A stretch of 64,000 nucleotides of DNA from Paraburkholderia edwinii (GCF_019428685.1 NZ_CP080096.1:124001-188000), one strand, 5' to 3'. Positions 1 through 9,124 are shown, numbered from the stretch's first letter. Notes: generated by a model not told the origin, from the sequence alone. Program-made: numbers and translations.

Positions 1-1197
1 CCAGAACTTCGCGGTGAGCGCCATGGCGATCACGAGCAGCAAGCCGAGCCCGATGATCGCGCCGAGCTGCCATGCAATGGCGGCAATGACCGCGCGCCAT
101 GGCACATAGCTGACAAGCAGACTATGCCCCGGCGTCACTGCGTCGACGAACACCACGCCGCGCGCCAGGTAGCGCATGCCGCCGGCAGACGTGCGCTCGC
201 CCAGCGCTTGCAGCCATTGCGTCGTCGCTGTCGCGAGCGGCGGTTTCGACGTGATCGGACGGTGCCGCGCCGACCCCAGCAATAGCGTCGCCGAATCGGG
301 CGGCTGGTGGAGCTTCCCCAGCATCGCGCTAGCGGGGAATGTCATCGCGATCAGCATGACCGGCTTGTCCGCGACGCGCTGCATGCTCAATGCGGCAACG
401 ACCGGCACGCCCAGCAGCGGATCGATGTACGGTCCGACCAGCACGCGCTCTCCCTTCGCGAGTACGCGTGCGCCGGATTGGGCCGCCAACGCGCCGAGAA
501 TCGCTTCGCGCAACGAACTTGCCAGCGTGGCGCCGGGTGGTGCTACTTTCCGGTCCGTGCCGGGAGCGGGCAGAACCGCAGCGTAGTCGCCGTCGAGCCC
601 AATCAGCATCACCTGATACGGCAATTCAAATGCCTCGCGCGTCGCCAGCGTCGCTTCGGCGGTTTCGGTAACCCGCCATAACTGCGTGCGCAAATCCGCG
701 CCCCAGCTCGCGCGCGTCGCGGCGGAAACAGTTACATCGAAGGGGACACCAAGCGTCGAAGACCGGCCTGCTGCCACGCCGGATCCGGCAATCTGCCGCA
801 CGAGCTCATCGGGCGCGTCGTGCGCGTCGTTCGTCTGGCGGTAGAACTGCACGGTCAATTCAGTGCGAATCAGGAACGATAGGCCGCGATGCAGGAACAG
901 CGAGACGTCAGCGGCATTCTGTGCGCTGGTTCTGCGCTGCACATCGAGTTGCTTGTCGATCGCAAGCGTGGCGAGCAAGGTGACCGATATCGCGACGATC
1001 GCGAGCAGCACTGCAATCGTCGCGAAGTACAGGCGCTGCTGGCGCCGCGCATTCGCCGCGAGCGAGGCGAATGCGTCTGGAAGCGACTCCTGCGTGCGAT
1101 CGAGGATATTCGGCATCGCATCAAGCAAGTGAGCAGGCAAATGAGCGGGCAAATGAAGAGGCGCCGCGGCGAGGCGCGTCTCACGCTTCGCTTGCAT
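1..1197 (-). CDS. Membrane sensor protein, N-terminal part (probable hybrid sensor kinase), cut by window edge
   Basis: The minus-strand frame stays open from about 1197 to base 1, giving at least 399 codons. I read a short cytoplasmic N-terminus, a transmembrane helix at about residues 56-79 (LLAIVAISVTLLATLA), a roughly 290-residue periplasmic domain, and a second membrane helix at about 366-395 that runs off the left edge. This TM-sensor-TM layout fits sensor kinases or diguanylate cyclases whose catalytic domains would lie to the left. The start is uncertain: ATG at 1197 has GGTGGA almost touching it, and the frame is open upstream with a GTG at 1239. The forward-strand ORFs here are shadows. 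The catalytic output cannot be seen, so 'kinase' is inference. Confidence 0.7.
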   Translation of the reverse strand, partial: MQAKRETRLAAAPLHLPAHLPAHLLDAMPNILDRTQESLPDAFASLAANARRQQRLYFATIAVLLAIVAISVTLLATLAIDKQLDVQRRTSAQNAADVSLFLHRGLSFLIRTELTVQFYRQTNDAHDAPDELVRQIAGSGVAAGRSSTLGVPFDVTVSAATRASWGADLRTQLWRVTETAEATLATREAFELPYQVMLIGLDGDYAAVLPAPGTDRKVAPPGATLASSLREAILGALAAQSGARVLAKGERVLVGPYIDPLLGVPVVAALSMQRVADKPVMLIAMTFPASAMLGKLHQPPDSATLLLGSARHRPITSKPPLATATTQWLQALGERTSAGGMRYLARGVVFVDAVTPGHSLLVSYVPWRAVIAAIAWQLGAIIGLGLLLVIAMALTAKFW

Positions 1198-1779
1198 TCC
1201 ACCGCATGCAGCGTGAGCGCCGCCGTTCGCGGACGACACGGTGAACTCACTATAGGTCGTTTCGATGCGGCGAGCGATGTTATGTCTGATGGATCGGCGT
1301 AAGCCCCACCTCGACAAAAATTAAGCGACCCGTCAGCATGATGATCGTCAGCGCCCCGAAGTGTGTGCGGGCCGGCTGACCCGAGTAACAACGGCGTTTT
1401 AGCGGCCCGTCCCTTATGGGACGGGCTATTTTTTATCCGCCGGAAGAGAGAACACCGGACGAGCGCTGTTTCCCGTACGGGGAAGGCAGCGGCAGCAGAG
1501 GGGCTCAAGCCTTACGCCGCGCATACGCAACGCATTCGCACTGCGCAAAGCAATAAATACCGGCACGCAATGCATCCCGGCATAAATTTCCGCATGGCAC
1601 TAGACTGCGTGCGCATCGCATTACGTGATGACTAAACCGGACGTAGCGTCCAGGAACGGTCATCGAACGGTGTTACGCTGGTCGTTCCGCGCAGGCGCTG
1701 CGTCGAACCCGTATGCATCACGGGTTCGCTTCATGCGCTTTCGCGTTTATTCATCGCAACCCGCAGCAGGAGGATCGCG
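1198..1779. other. Long intergenic region holding an orphan terminator
   Basis: This gap of nearly 600 bases separates the leftward sensor gene from the rightward DinB-like gene, so it must hold both divergent promoters. No convincing coding frame is seen. Its one clear feature is a forward-strand intrinsic terminator near 1405-1434 with no forward gene in front of it. The stretch 1540-1780 is less GC-rich and is the likely promoter area for the DinB-like gene, though I cannot fix -35/-10 boxes. Confidence 0.6.
1405..1434 (+). terminator. Intrinsic terminator with no upstream forward gene
   Basis: GCCCGTCCC (1405-1413) pairs perfectly with GGGACGGGC (1418-1426) around a TTAT loop, followed by TATTTTTT. 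Stem strength and T-run make it a textbook forward-strand terminator. No forward CDS precedes it, so it may end a small untranslated RNA made from about 1250-1400. No known riboswitch or sRNA family was recognised. Confidence 0.75.
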
Positions 1780-2331
1780 ATGCACGCACCTGTCGCTGCG
1801 CTATCGGCGCACTTTGCTGCGATGGCCCGCAATAACGCGTGGTCGAACGCGCGGCTTTATCGCGCATGCCTGACGTTGTCCGACGAGGCGTTCGCCGAGC
1901 GCCGCGTGAGCTTCTTTCCTTCGCTGCAACTGACGTTGAACCATATCCTGCTCGTCGACCGTTACTACTTCGACGCGCTCGTCGATGCCGGCGCAGGCCT
2001 CGCGATTTTTGCCGACGAAGTGGCCTACTCGCGCTGCGCGGACCTGTGGCCCGCGCAGCGCGAGCTCGACCGTCAGCTGATCGCGTTTTGCGACGCGCTC
2101 GACGACACCGCGCTTCAACGCGACGTGCTGATCGACCGCGGCCCGAATATCGGTCTGCAGCACGAGACGGTCGGCGCGGTGCTGCCGCATCTGTTTATTC
2201 ATCAGATTCATCACCGGGGCCAGGCGCATGCGATGCTTGCCGGCACCGACGTGGCGCCGCCCCAGCTCGACGAGTTCTTTCTGCTTGCCGATACGCCCGC
2301 GCGCGAGCGCGAGCTGGCAGCGCTCAGGTAA
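1780..2331 (+). CDS. DinB-family (DUF664-like) metal-binding protein
   Basis: This 183-residue protein has the DinB/YfiT four-helix architecture. The presumed metal triad is visible as His55 (LNHILLVDRYY) and His141 and His145 in HQIHHRGQ, which is the family's hallmark HxxxH arrangement near the C-terminal third. Members are damage- or stress-induced, or act as thiol-dependent transferases; the substrate here cannot be told. The start has a good Shine-Dalgarno (GCAGGAGG, 8-9 bases upstream). It stands alone on the forward strand. Family assignment is firm, biochemical role open. Confidence 0.85.
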   Translation: MHAPVAALSAHFAAMARNNAWSNARLYRACLTLSDEAFAERRVSFFPSLQLTLNHILLVDRYYFDALVDAGAGLAIFADEVAYSRCADLWPAQRELDRQLIAFCDALDDTALQRDVLIDRGPNIGLQHETVGAVLPHLFIHQIHHRGQAHAMLAGTDVAPPQLDEFFLLADTPARERELAALR

Positions 2332-2560
2332 AAAGTAGCGAGAAGCGACGAAAGAGATGAGAGGCGTCACCAGTGCAACGACCGGACGCGACGACCGCAC
2401 CGCAACAGGGCACAAAAAATGCGTCCGGCGACGCGGCAACTCGCGTTAAACTGGCTCCAGCATTCGCTCGCCGCTTCGGCGCATGGTGTGCCGGGTCGCG
2501 CGACAGAACGGGGAAGCTCCCCGTACAATGCTTGTTCTATAACGGATGAGGAAATTTTCG

Positions 2561-2821
2561 ATGCGCACCACCGGGTCTTCCGGGGCAATGGCCCTGCTCA
2601 CCGAGTACGACGACGCGACCGGGCGCGAACTGCGCATGTTACGGCTCGAAGCGACAGAAGACGGTAAAGGCATTCTTCTCGTCGAAGTCGACGAGCGCAA
2701 ACCGGGCATTCATCGCGAAGTGCGTTACGAAATTACACCCGCCGAACTGATCGCAGCCATCCGTGCGCATGGCGCGGAACTACCGGGCGAACAGCATAAC
2801 CATCACCGGCACGCAACCTGA
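2561..2821 (+). CDS. Small conserved-looking protein of unknown function
   Basis: An 86-residue soluble, acidic protein. GAGGAA at 2548-2553 lies seven bases before ATG 2561, so I chose this start over the in-frame ATG at 2546, which overlaps that ribosome-binding site. The chain alternates short beta-prone stretches (KGILLVEVDERKPGIHREV) with a final helix (PAELIAAIRAHGAEL) and ends in a His-rich tail (HNHHRH) that could bind metal. No membrane segment, signal peptide or known family was recognised. A frame with strong SD and normal codon use supports it being real. Confidence 0.65.
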   Translation: MRTTGSSGAMALLTEYDDATGRELRMLRLEATEDGKGILLVEVDERKPGIHREVRYEITPAELIAAIRAHGAELPGEQHNHHRHAT

Positions 2822-3182
2822 TCCGTGCGGCGTCGCGTTCGCGATGCCGCGTCCGCCTCGTTCTGCCGCTTTCTCCTGATTCCGCCGTTCCGTCTGCCGC
2901 CGCTTTAACCCCGCATCAATTTTCTTCGCTTCACACCGCTGTCGTTTTTCCGCACGTTTTTCTGGTAGTCTGCCGACCGTTCGAGTGTCGTCCGAATATC
3001 GTCCGTGAGCCTTGCGGACCGCATCGAGCCATCCGCCCGGCGCAAACGGAATGGCCGTCTGTAGCAGCCGCTTCAGCGCTGACGCGGGGTTGCCCCCGTT
3101 GCTTGCACGCGGCGGAAATGCGTCCATAATTCTTAACTCACCTGACGCAATTGCGGCTTCCCAGGCCGCGAAAAGTAAACCG
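2822..3182. other. Intergenic region upstream of the DedA gene
   Basis: About 360 bases without a supported gene. It has an imperfect GC-rich stem near 2827-2851 directly after the small gene's stop and a pyrimidine-rich stretch near 2925-2975 that may hold the promoter of the DedA-rhodanese gene. Forward-strand ORFs extending the DedA frame upstream lack the family's N-terminus and are not supported. Confidence 0.5.
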
Positions 3183-4175
3183 ATGCTACATGATCTCGTC
3201 GAGCAATACGGGCCGGCGATCGTCTTCGCCAATGTGCTCGCCGCATCGATCGGGCTGCCCGTGCCCGCGATGCCGTCCCTCGTCCTGTTCGGCGCGATGG
3301 CCGCCATGAATCCCGCAACGGTCGGCACACAGCTCGTTTCGGTGCTGGTGCTCGCCATTTTCGCCACGCTGATTGGCGACAGTGCGTGGTATCTCGCCGG
3401 CCGTATCTACGGCGGCAATACGCTCAAAACACTGTGCAAGCTGTCGCTCTCGCGTGACAGCTGCGTGAAGAAGACCGAGCGCTTTTTCGGCCGGTGGGGC
3501 GTGCGCGTGCTCGCGGTCGCGAAGTTTATTCCGGGCCTGTCGATCGTTTCGATTCCGCTGGCGGGCGCCATGGGCACGCCGTACCGCACGTTCCTCACCT
3601 TCGACAGTATCGGCGCCGCGCTATGGTCGGGCCTTGGCCTCACGCTTGGCGCGCTGTTCGCACAGCAGATCGACATGCTGTTCGCAGAGGCAGGTCGGCT
3701 CGGCAAGCTGACCGCGGTCGTCGTCGTCGGGTTGCTGCTGCTTTATGCCGCGTATCGCTGGACGCGCCGTCGCCAGTTGCTCAACAAGCTCGCGAAGGCG
3801 CGCATCAATGTCGACGAGTTGTACGATCTGATGCTGAATAAAGAATCGCCCGTGCTGTTCGACATCCGCTCGGAAGAGAAGCGCAAGCTCGATCCTTTCG
3901 TGATTCCGGGCTCGAAGTTCGCGGACGAACGCAACCTCGACGAGATCGTCGCAAACTATCAGCACGATCAGAAGCTCGTCATCTATTGCTCGTGCCCGAA
4001 CGAGGTGTCCGCGGCATGGATGGCCAAAGCGCTGACCGACGCCGGCTTCAAGGACGTGGTGCCGTTGCGCGGCGGCCTCGACGCATGGCGCGATGCGGGC
4101 CGCCAGCTCGAGCCGCTCGCCGATGAGCCCGCGCCGCACGTCGGCGACGTCGGGATCTCGCCGAAAGCCGTGTAG
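3183..4175 (+). CDS. DedA-family membrane protein fused to a rhodanese domain
   Basis: A 330-residue protein. Residues about 1-200 form the DedA (SNARE-associated) membrane domain: hydrophobic helices, the FxGR-like WYLAGRIYG, and the FIPGLSIVSIPLAGAMG segment with the conserved proline/glycine pattern of these undecaprenyl-phosphate or lipid carriers. After a last helix (VVVVGLLLLYAAYRW) and a basic linker comes a rhodanese domain (about 215-315) with cysteine loop YCSCPNEVSAA and C-terminal RGGLDAW. ATG 3183 is chosen because the longer frame upstream has no family resemblance. The fusion is a known arrangement; it may couple membrane transport to sulfur transfer, but the loop sequence is atypical and activity is unproven. 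Confidence 0.88.
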   Translation: MLHDLVEQYGPAIVFANVLAASIGLPVPAMPSLVLFGAMAAMNPATVGTQLVSVLVLAIFATLIGDSAWYLAGRIYGGNTLKTLCKLSLSRDSCVKKTERFFGRWGVRVLAVAKFIPGLSIVSIPLAGAMGTPYRTFLTFDSIGAALWSGLGLTLGALFAQQIDMLFAEAGRLGKLTAVVVVGLLLLYAAYRWTRRRQLLNKLAKARINVDELYDLMLNKESPVLFDIRSEEKRKLDPFVIPGSKFADERNLDEIVANYQHDQKLVIYCSCPNEVSAAWMAKALTDAGFKDVVPLRGGLDAWRDAGRQLEPLADEPAPHVGDVGISPKAV

Positions 4176-4256
4176 CGAATCGGTGTGCCGGCCGCACCGA
4201 TCATTCCTGAAGTGACGCAACTGACAGAGGCAGCAACCGATGCAAGGAGCGGTCCG

Positions 4257-5978
4257 ATGCTTGTAGCAACCCGCGATGTAGAAACACAGGCTAGCGAAGT
4301 CGTCGCGGAAGCGCCGTACTCGACGCTGTCGACTCGAAGCCACCAGATGTTCCCGACGCTGACGCCGGCCGAAATCGAGCGTGTGCGGCGTTTCGGCGAT
4401 CTCAATCACTGGCATGCGGGCGAGTATCTGTTCCGCACCGGGCATAAGGGTCCGGGCATGATCGTGATGCTGTCGGGCACGGTGCGCATCACGCAGCGCG
4501 ATGGGCTCGGCCGCGAGAACCTCGTCGTCGAACACAAGGGGGCGGGGCAATTCCTCGCCGAAGTCGGCCAGTTGTCGGGCAAGCTGGCGCTCGTCGACGG
4601 CATTGCGACGATGCCGGTCAGTGCGGTGCTGATTCCGCCCGAGCGCCTGCGCGCGCTGATCATTGCCGAAGCGGAACTCGGCGAGCGCATCATGCGCGCG
4701 CTGATCCTGCGGCGCGTGGCGCTGATCGAAAAAGGCACGGGCCCGATTCTGGTTGGCAAGAGCTACGATTCGCGGCTCGTCGCGCTGCAGAGCTTCCTGT
4801 CGCGCAACGGCCATCCGCACTCGGTCATCAACGAACGCGACGAAGAAGCGTTGGGCCTGATCGAGCAGTTCGGCGCGCAGCCCGAAGACCTGCCGCTCGT
4901 GATCTGCCCGGACGGCAGCGTGCTGCGCCGCCCGAGCGAGCCGGAACTCGCATCGTGCCTCGGTCTGTTGCCCGATCTCGACGAGAAGCATGTGTACGAC
5001 GTCGCGATTGTCGGCGCGGGCCCCGCAGGCCTCGCCACGGCCGTCTATGCGGCATCCGAAGGCCTGTCCGTGATCGTGCTCGATAGCCGCGCGCCGGGCG
5101 GCCAGGCGGGCGCAAGCTCGCGCATTGAAAACTATCTCGGCTTTCCGACCGGCATCTCCGGCCAAGCGCTCGCGGGCCGCGCGTTCGTGCAGGCGCAGAA
5201 GTTCGGCGCGCACGTCGCGATTCCGCTGAAGGTGAAGGCGCTGCATTGCGACGAGCGGCCGCACCGGCTCGAATTGACCTGCAACAAGGGTATCCGGCAC
5301 GGCAACGTGCGCTCGCATGCCGTTGTGATCGCAAGCGGCGCCGTGTACCGGCGTCCGGCGCTCGAAGGGCTCGACCGTTTCGATGGCCGTGGCATCTTCT
5401 ACTGGGCGTCGCCGGTCGAAGCGAAGCTGTGCAAGCATCAGGAGGTCGTCGTGGTGGGCGGCGGCAACTCGGCGGGGCAAGGCATCGTCTATCTCGCCTC
5501 GCACGCGGCGCACGTTCATGTGCTGATCCGCCGCAGCGGCTTCGAAGCGACGATGTCGCGCTACCTGATCGACCGGATCCGTTCGCTGCCGAATGTGACC
5601 GTGCATCCACGTTCGGAGATCGGCTGGCTCGATGCGGACGATAGCGGTCTGTCGACGATCGGCTTGAAGTCGCCGCTGCCGAGCGGTCAGGACCGCTTCG
5701 AATCGCGGCATCTGTTCCTGTTCACCGGCGCCGATCCGAATACCGCATGGCTGCGCACCTGCGGCGTGCAACTCGATGCGAAGGGCTTCGTGCTGACCGG
5801 CGCAGATTCAGCCTGCGATCTCGGCACTTCGGTTGAAGGCGTGTACGCGATCGGCGATGCGCGTGCCGGATCGACGAAGCGCGTTGCGGCCGCGGTCGGT
5901 GAAGGCGCGGCGGTGGTCGCGCAGATCCATCAGATGCTGGCCGTGAAGAATGGCGAAGCGGTCGCGCTCGGCGCTTGA
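4257..5978 (+). CDS. Cyclic-nucleotide-binding / thioredoxin-reductase-like flavoprotein fusion
   Basis: 573 residues from ATG 4257, preceded by AAGGAG with seven-base spacing; the GTG at 4185 lacks such a site. Domains in order: cNMP-binding domain (about 30-150), a thioredoxin-fold-like linker (about 165-240), then a two-dinucleotide-binding flavoprotein with FAD motif VGAGPAG (about 252) and NAD(P) motif VVGGGNSAGQ (about 397-406). The segment where thioredoxin reductases carry CxxC reads FYWASPVEAKLC (about 381-392), so the redox disulfide is absent. A regulatory ligand on the first domain is likely, the electron acceptor unknown. It follows the DedA gene by 81 bases and ends at a strong terminator. 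Confidence 0.88.
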   Translation: MLVATRDVETQASEVVAEAPYSTLSTRSHQMFPTLTPAEIERVRRFGDLNHWHAGEYLFRTGHKGPGMIVMLSGTVRITQRDGLGRENLVVEHKGAGQFLAEVGQLSGKLALVDGIATMPVSAVLIPPERLRALIIAEAELGERIMRALILRRVALIEKGTGPILVGKSYDSRLVALQSFLSRNGHPHSVINERDEEALGLIEQFGAQPEDLPLVICPDGSVLRRPSEPELASCLGLLPDLDEKHVYDVAIVGAGPAGLATAVYAASEGLSVIVLDSRAPGGQAGASSRIENYLGFPTGISGQALAGRAFVQAQKFGAHVAIPLKVKALHCDERPHRLELTCNKGIRHGNVRSHAVVIASGAVYRRPALEGLDRFDGRGIFYWASPVEAKLCKHQEVVVVGGGNSAGQGIVYLASHAAHVHVLIRRSGFEATMSRYLIDRIRSLPNVTVHPRSEIGWLDADDSGLSTIGLKSPLPSGQDRFESRHLFLFTGADPNTAWLRTCGVQLDAKGFVLTGADSACDLGTSVEGVYAIGDARAGSTKRVAAAVGEGAAVVAQIHQMLAVKNGEAVALGA

Positions 5979-6018
5979 GCCACTCGCTTGAGCAACTAAT
6001 AAGCCCAGCAATATCACG

Positions 6019-6051
6019 GTCGAGCGCTGTTTTTCGGCGCTCGACTTTTTT
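6019..6051 (+). terminator. Intrinsic terminator after the cNMP/flavoprotein gene
   Basis: GTCGAGCGC (6019-6027) pairs with GCGCTCGAC (6037-6045) across a T-rich loop, followed by six T residues. It lies 41 bases after the stop codon on the forward strand and closes the DedA-flavoprotein unit. Confidence 0.85.
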
Positions 6052-6092
6052 CGCTCAAGCCTTTCTTTGCTCGGCCCTTTCTTTGCTCGACC

Positions 6093-6365
6093 TTAGTGCT
6101 CGACCTTCGCGCGCAACTCGCGCGCCGTCTCGAGCAGGCCTTCATAGCCCGCGCGCGCATGCTCGGGCAGGTCGGGGTCGCCGACCAGCGTGCCGAGCGT
6201 CTCGATCAGGCTGTACAGAATGCCGCGCGCCGCGCTGACCGCGATATGGCCGGACTGCACCATCTCGCCCACATGGGTCACTGCCGCATCGAGATGTTGG
6301 AGGTCGGCACGTTCAGTTTCGGGCGCGTCGCCCTCGGGCCGTTTTTCAGGAGCATCGCCGGTCAT
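6093..6365 (-). CDS. Small helical protein of unknown function
   Basis: A 90-residue protein with a disordered acidic N-terminus (to about residue 20) followed by helix-forming segments such as LDAAVTHVGEMVQSGHIAVSA and ARAGYEGLLETARELRAKVE. It has no cysteines, signal peptide or membrane helix. No strong Shine-Dalgarno is visible before the start. It converges with the flavoprotein gene and sits downstream of the secreted propeller gene on the same strand. Family not recognised; codon use looks normal for the window. Confidence 0.6.
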   Translation of the reverse strand: MTGDAPEKRPEGDAPETERADLQHLDAAVTHVGEMVQSGHIAVSAARGILYSLIETLGTLVGDPDLPEHARAGYEGLLETARELRAKVEH

Positions 6366-6598
6366 GGTGGTGTGCCGTTTCGGTTAGTCCATCGTGGATC
6401 GGAAGCATTGTTTTCGTTATATACCGATCGCGCGCAGCCGTCACGCGCGCGATCGCACGCATTCGATCGATCGGTGCGGCAGCGTGTCGCATCCCGGCCT
6501 GGGGAGCCCGCAGTAGCGAAAAGCGCGAGCCGGTCATGGCCTCGCGCTCGCCGTCCGGCCGCGATTATCGAAGGCGGCGCGGGGCGATCCCCACGGCG

Positions 6599-6634
6599 GT
6601 CCTCAAAGCGGTCCTCAAAGCGGTCCTCACGGCT
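6599..6634. repeat. Three tandem 12-bp repeats over the 3' end of the propeller gene
   Basis: The unit GGTCCTCAAAGC occurs at 6599-6610 and 6611-6622, with a degenerate third copy at 6623-6634. The stop codon of the propeller gene (6627-6629) lies in the third copy, so copy-number change would alter the immediate downstream sequence but not the protein. Confidence 0.7.
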
Positions 6635-8810
6635 TCCATTGATACACGACGATCTTCGCGCGCGCGTCGTCTTCAACCAGCACGTCGTACTCGCCGTTCG
6701 AGCGCAGCGTCGCGCTGATGCCGAGCTCGACATCGACCTGGCCGCTCGTGTTGCCGATCGTCGCACCAGGCGTCATATATCCGACTTCCTGCCCAGTGCT
6801 TGCGTCGTACACGTCGATCCGCTGCGTGTACAGCTGCGCGACGAACACGTAGTTGCCCGCGGTGGCCACGCCGACCGTCGTCACCGGCGGATTCGATTGC
6901 AGGTTCCACTGTAACGGCACCACATAGCGCTGCGTCGGATGGCCCGTGGTCCAGTTGTCGTAGCGTGCAAGGACAGGCCCGGCCTCCTTCCACAGCGACG
7001 AATTCCACGGACTTGCCGCCGTAAAACCCGTGATGTACATCGTGTCCGTCTCGGCCACGTACAGCACGCGGCCGGTGCCGGTGAAAATCGCGGGCGTCGG
7101 GAAGGTTTTCGCGGCCGCGTAGTCGTAGATCGGATTGCCAAGCGAATCGAAGCCCTGCAACGGGAGTTCGCGAATGCCTTTACTCGGCGTGCCGAACCAC
7201 ACGTTGCCGGCCGAATCGACCCAGATAAAGCTGTTGCCGATTGTGCTCAACACCGACGGATTGCTAGTCATTTCGCTCGTCTCGATGCTGCCGTTGCCGT
7301 TCGTATCGCGCCACATCCACTCGCCGACCGCCGGCTGGCCCGCCGGATACCCGCCCGCGATCGGCAGCTCCGCGAACATGCCCGATGGAATCGCGATGTT
7401 GCCGTGCGCGGCATCGAATCGGTAGACGTACAGTTCGTGCGAGTAGGTATCGAGCGCATAGAGGTAAGGCTTGCCGCCGTTCAGGCGCCGCAGCATCGGT
7501 TCGCCGCGCACGAGGCGGCCGAGATGCAGTTCCGGATCGCCGGGATAGTTGAAGCGGTCCACGGTGAACGCCGAGTAGGTCCATTGCTTTCCGACCGGGT
7601 TGTTCCAGTTCATCGTGAAGATCTTCGAACCCGTGTAGATCGTGTTTTCCGACGCCGGATCGAAGGTGGCGCCATCAACGAATAGCAGCCCGTCCAGTTC
7701 CCATCGCAGCGCGCGCGACACGCCGGTGAACGCCTGCAATACCGCGCCGGCGCCGACCGATGGCGAGTTCAGCTGACGCGGCCCTTCGCTGTTCTGTCCG
7801 ACGTAGAGATTGCCGGCCTGATCGAAGCCGAAACCGGTGATGCCGTTGTAGCTGCCGAGCTGCACGGCGCCCGCGTTATGAAAGATGCCGCGCGCCGTGC
7901 CCATCGAGCCGGCCGGCGTCGTCTGGCCGCTTGCGGTCTTGTTGTAAATCAGGAGTTGCTGGCTCGGTCCGTTGTCGGAGATAAACAGCTGGCCCGAGGG
8001 CGCGATCGAGATATCCGTTGGTATCGCGCCGGCAGGCAGCATCGGGGCGCCCGCGATCGGCGCGCCGGTCGACGAGTAGTGCGCGATCGCATATTGCCCC
8101 GTCATCGCGCCGGTGATGACCCACAACGTCGAATCGGTATCGATCGCGATGCGGCCCGGCGACGTCACGTTGAACGAGCGCAGGCGCTGCATGGTGTTCG
8201 CGTCATAGGCGATGATCTGGTTCGCGTGCTGGTCGGATACATAGAGGGTCGTGTCGCTGGCCGCGAGGCCGCGAATGCCGGCGTCGACGCCCGTCGTCAC
8301 CGTATCGACCACGAGAAAGCTGTTCTTCGTCGCGTTCGCGCTATTGGCGATACCGCCGGCAAACGGCGCGCCCTGCGCGATGTTGCTGACGAGTCGCCGT
8401 GTGACGCCGTACCACTGCTGGTTGTTCGGCGGATAGTCGGCGCCGGTGAGCCCGTTGTTCTGATTGCCGATCGACATCGCCGCATACACGTACGTGTGGT
8501 TCGACGTGATCGCCTCGCCGCCGCTCGCGCCCCAGCCGTGCGTCGCGCCGCCGACGGCGAGTCTGTCGCCGTTTTTGTATGCAGCAATTTCGGCACCGCT
8601 TTCGTCCCAGCCGCTATTGACATAGACGGTACCATCCGGCGCGACATTAATGGCCTGAATGTCCTGTTGCATCCATTTACCATCGCCATAACCGAATGTA
8701 TTGCCAAGCCACGAAGTCGTGTAATTCAATTTCGATTGAGCACTACAACTAATGGGAACGAGACTGCTCAATACGAGCAGCGCCGCACCCAGATGAGATA
8801 GGGTCTTCAA
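6627..8810 (-). CDS. Secreted beta-propeller-like (NHL/SMP-30-type) protein
   Basis: 727 residues with an N-terminal signal peptide (MKTLSHLGAALLVLSSL, cleavage probably after about residue 24 near SCSAQ; a cysteine is present but the lipobox is poor). The body repeats short beta-blade patterns: APDGTVYVNSG, ASDTTLYVSDQHANQI, DTDSTLWVITG, APSGQLFISDN, DQAGNLYVGQN, DSAGNVWFGT. This is typical of NHL or SMP-30 propellers. A segment near residue 510 (DTNGNGSIETSEM) looks like a calcium-binding loop. No catalytic assignment can be made. The last codons fall in three tandem 12-bp units. It is monocistronic and preceded by unusually AT-rich DNA, suggesting a transferred or specially controlled gene. 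Confidence 0.7.
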   Translation of the reverse strand: MKTLSHLGAALLVLSSLVPISCSAQSKLNYTTSWLGNTFGYGDGKWMQQDIQAINVAPDGTVYVNSGWDESGAEIAAYKNGDRLAVGGATHGWGASGGEAITSNHTYVYAAMSIGNQNNGLTGADYPPNNQQWYGVTRRLVSNIAQGAPFAGGIANSANATKNSFLVVDTVTTGVDAGIRGLAASDTTLYVSDQHANQIIAYDANTMQRLRSFNVTSPGRIAIDTDSTLWVITGAMTGQYAIAHYSSTGAPIAGAPMLPAGAIPTDISIAPSGQLFISDNGPSQQLLIYNKTASGQTTPAGSMGTARGIFHNAGAVQLGSYNGITGFGFDQAGNLYVGQNSEGPRQLNSPSVGAGAVLQAFTGVSRALRWELDGLLFVDGATFDPASENTIYTGSKIFTMNWNNPVGKQWTYSAFTVDRFNYPGDPELHLGRLVRGEPMLRRLNGGKPYLYALDTYSHELYVYRFDAAHGNIAIPSGMFAELPIAGGYPAGQPAVGEWMWRDTNGNGSIETSEMTSNPSVLSTIGNSFIWVDSAGNVWFGTPSKGIRELPLQGFDSLGNPIYDYAAAKTFPTPAIFTGTGRVLYVAETDTMYITGFTAASPWNSSLWKEAGPVLARYDNWTTGHPTQRYVVPLQWNLQSNPPVTTVGVATAGNYVFVAQLYTQRIDVYDASTGQEVGYMTPGATIGNTSGQVDVELGISATLRSNGEYDVLVEDDARAKIVVYQWKP

Positions 8811-9124
8811 GTTCAGCGTCCTTGGGGGGGAATGACGGAGCGAATTGCAGGCGTGACGCAGGATCCGGCGCGTGACGCACCGGACTCCGGTTGCACGAGA
8901 ATTCTTCCGGAGAATACCCCGGGCCGCGAGTCGCAGAGGCGGCTTGAACTGGTTGAAATACCGCTCTATTAGCCGATTTGAAATCCGACTTGGTGGTTTA
9001 TTTTATGAAAACTGGAAAACATTACGACCCTTTAATATAATTATTATTTTAAAGATTTTATAAAGGACTCGATTGAATTTTACGGCTTATTTCAAGCCAT
9101 TTTTACTTGAACGCTTTAGCCCCC
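8811..9124. other. AT-rich intergenic region upstream of the propeller gene
   Basis: About 310 bases between the EamA gene's stop and the propeller gene's start, both leftward. From about 8990 to 9115 the sequence is strikingly AT-rich (runs such as TTTAATATAATTATTATTTT), unlike the rest of the window. It presumably contains the propeller gene's promoter; an H-NS/MvaT-like silencing target or remnant of transferred DNA is possible. No coding frame is credible. Confidence 0.6.

Noticed and set aside
3621..5771. 716-codon minus-strand ORF opposite the DedA and flavoprotein genes
   Set aside because: It is antisense to two clear genes with intact domains, and its protein is an Arg/His/Ala-rich composition typical of GC-rich shadow frames.
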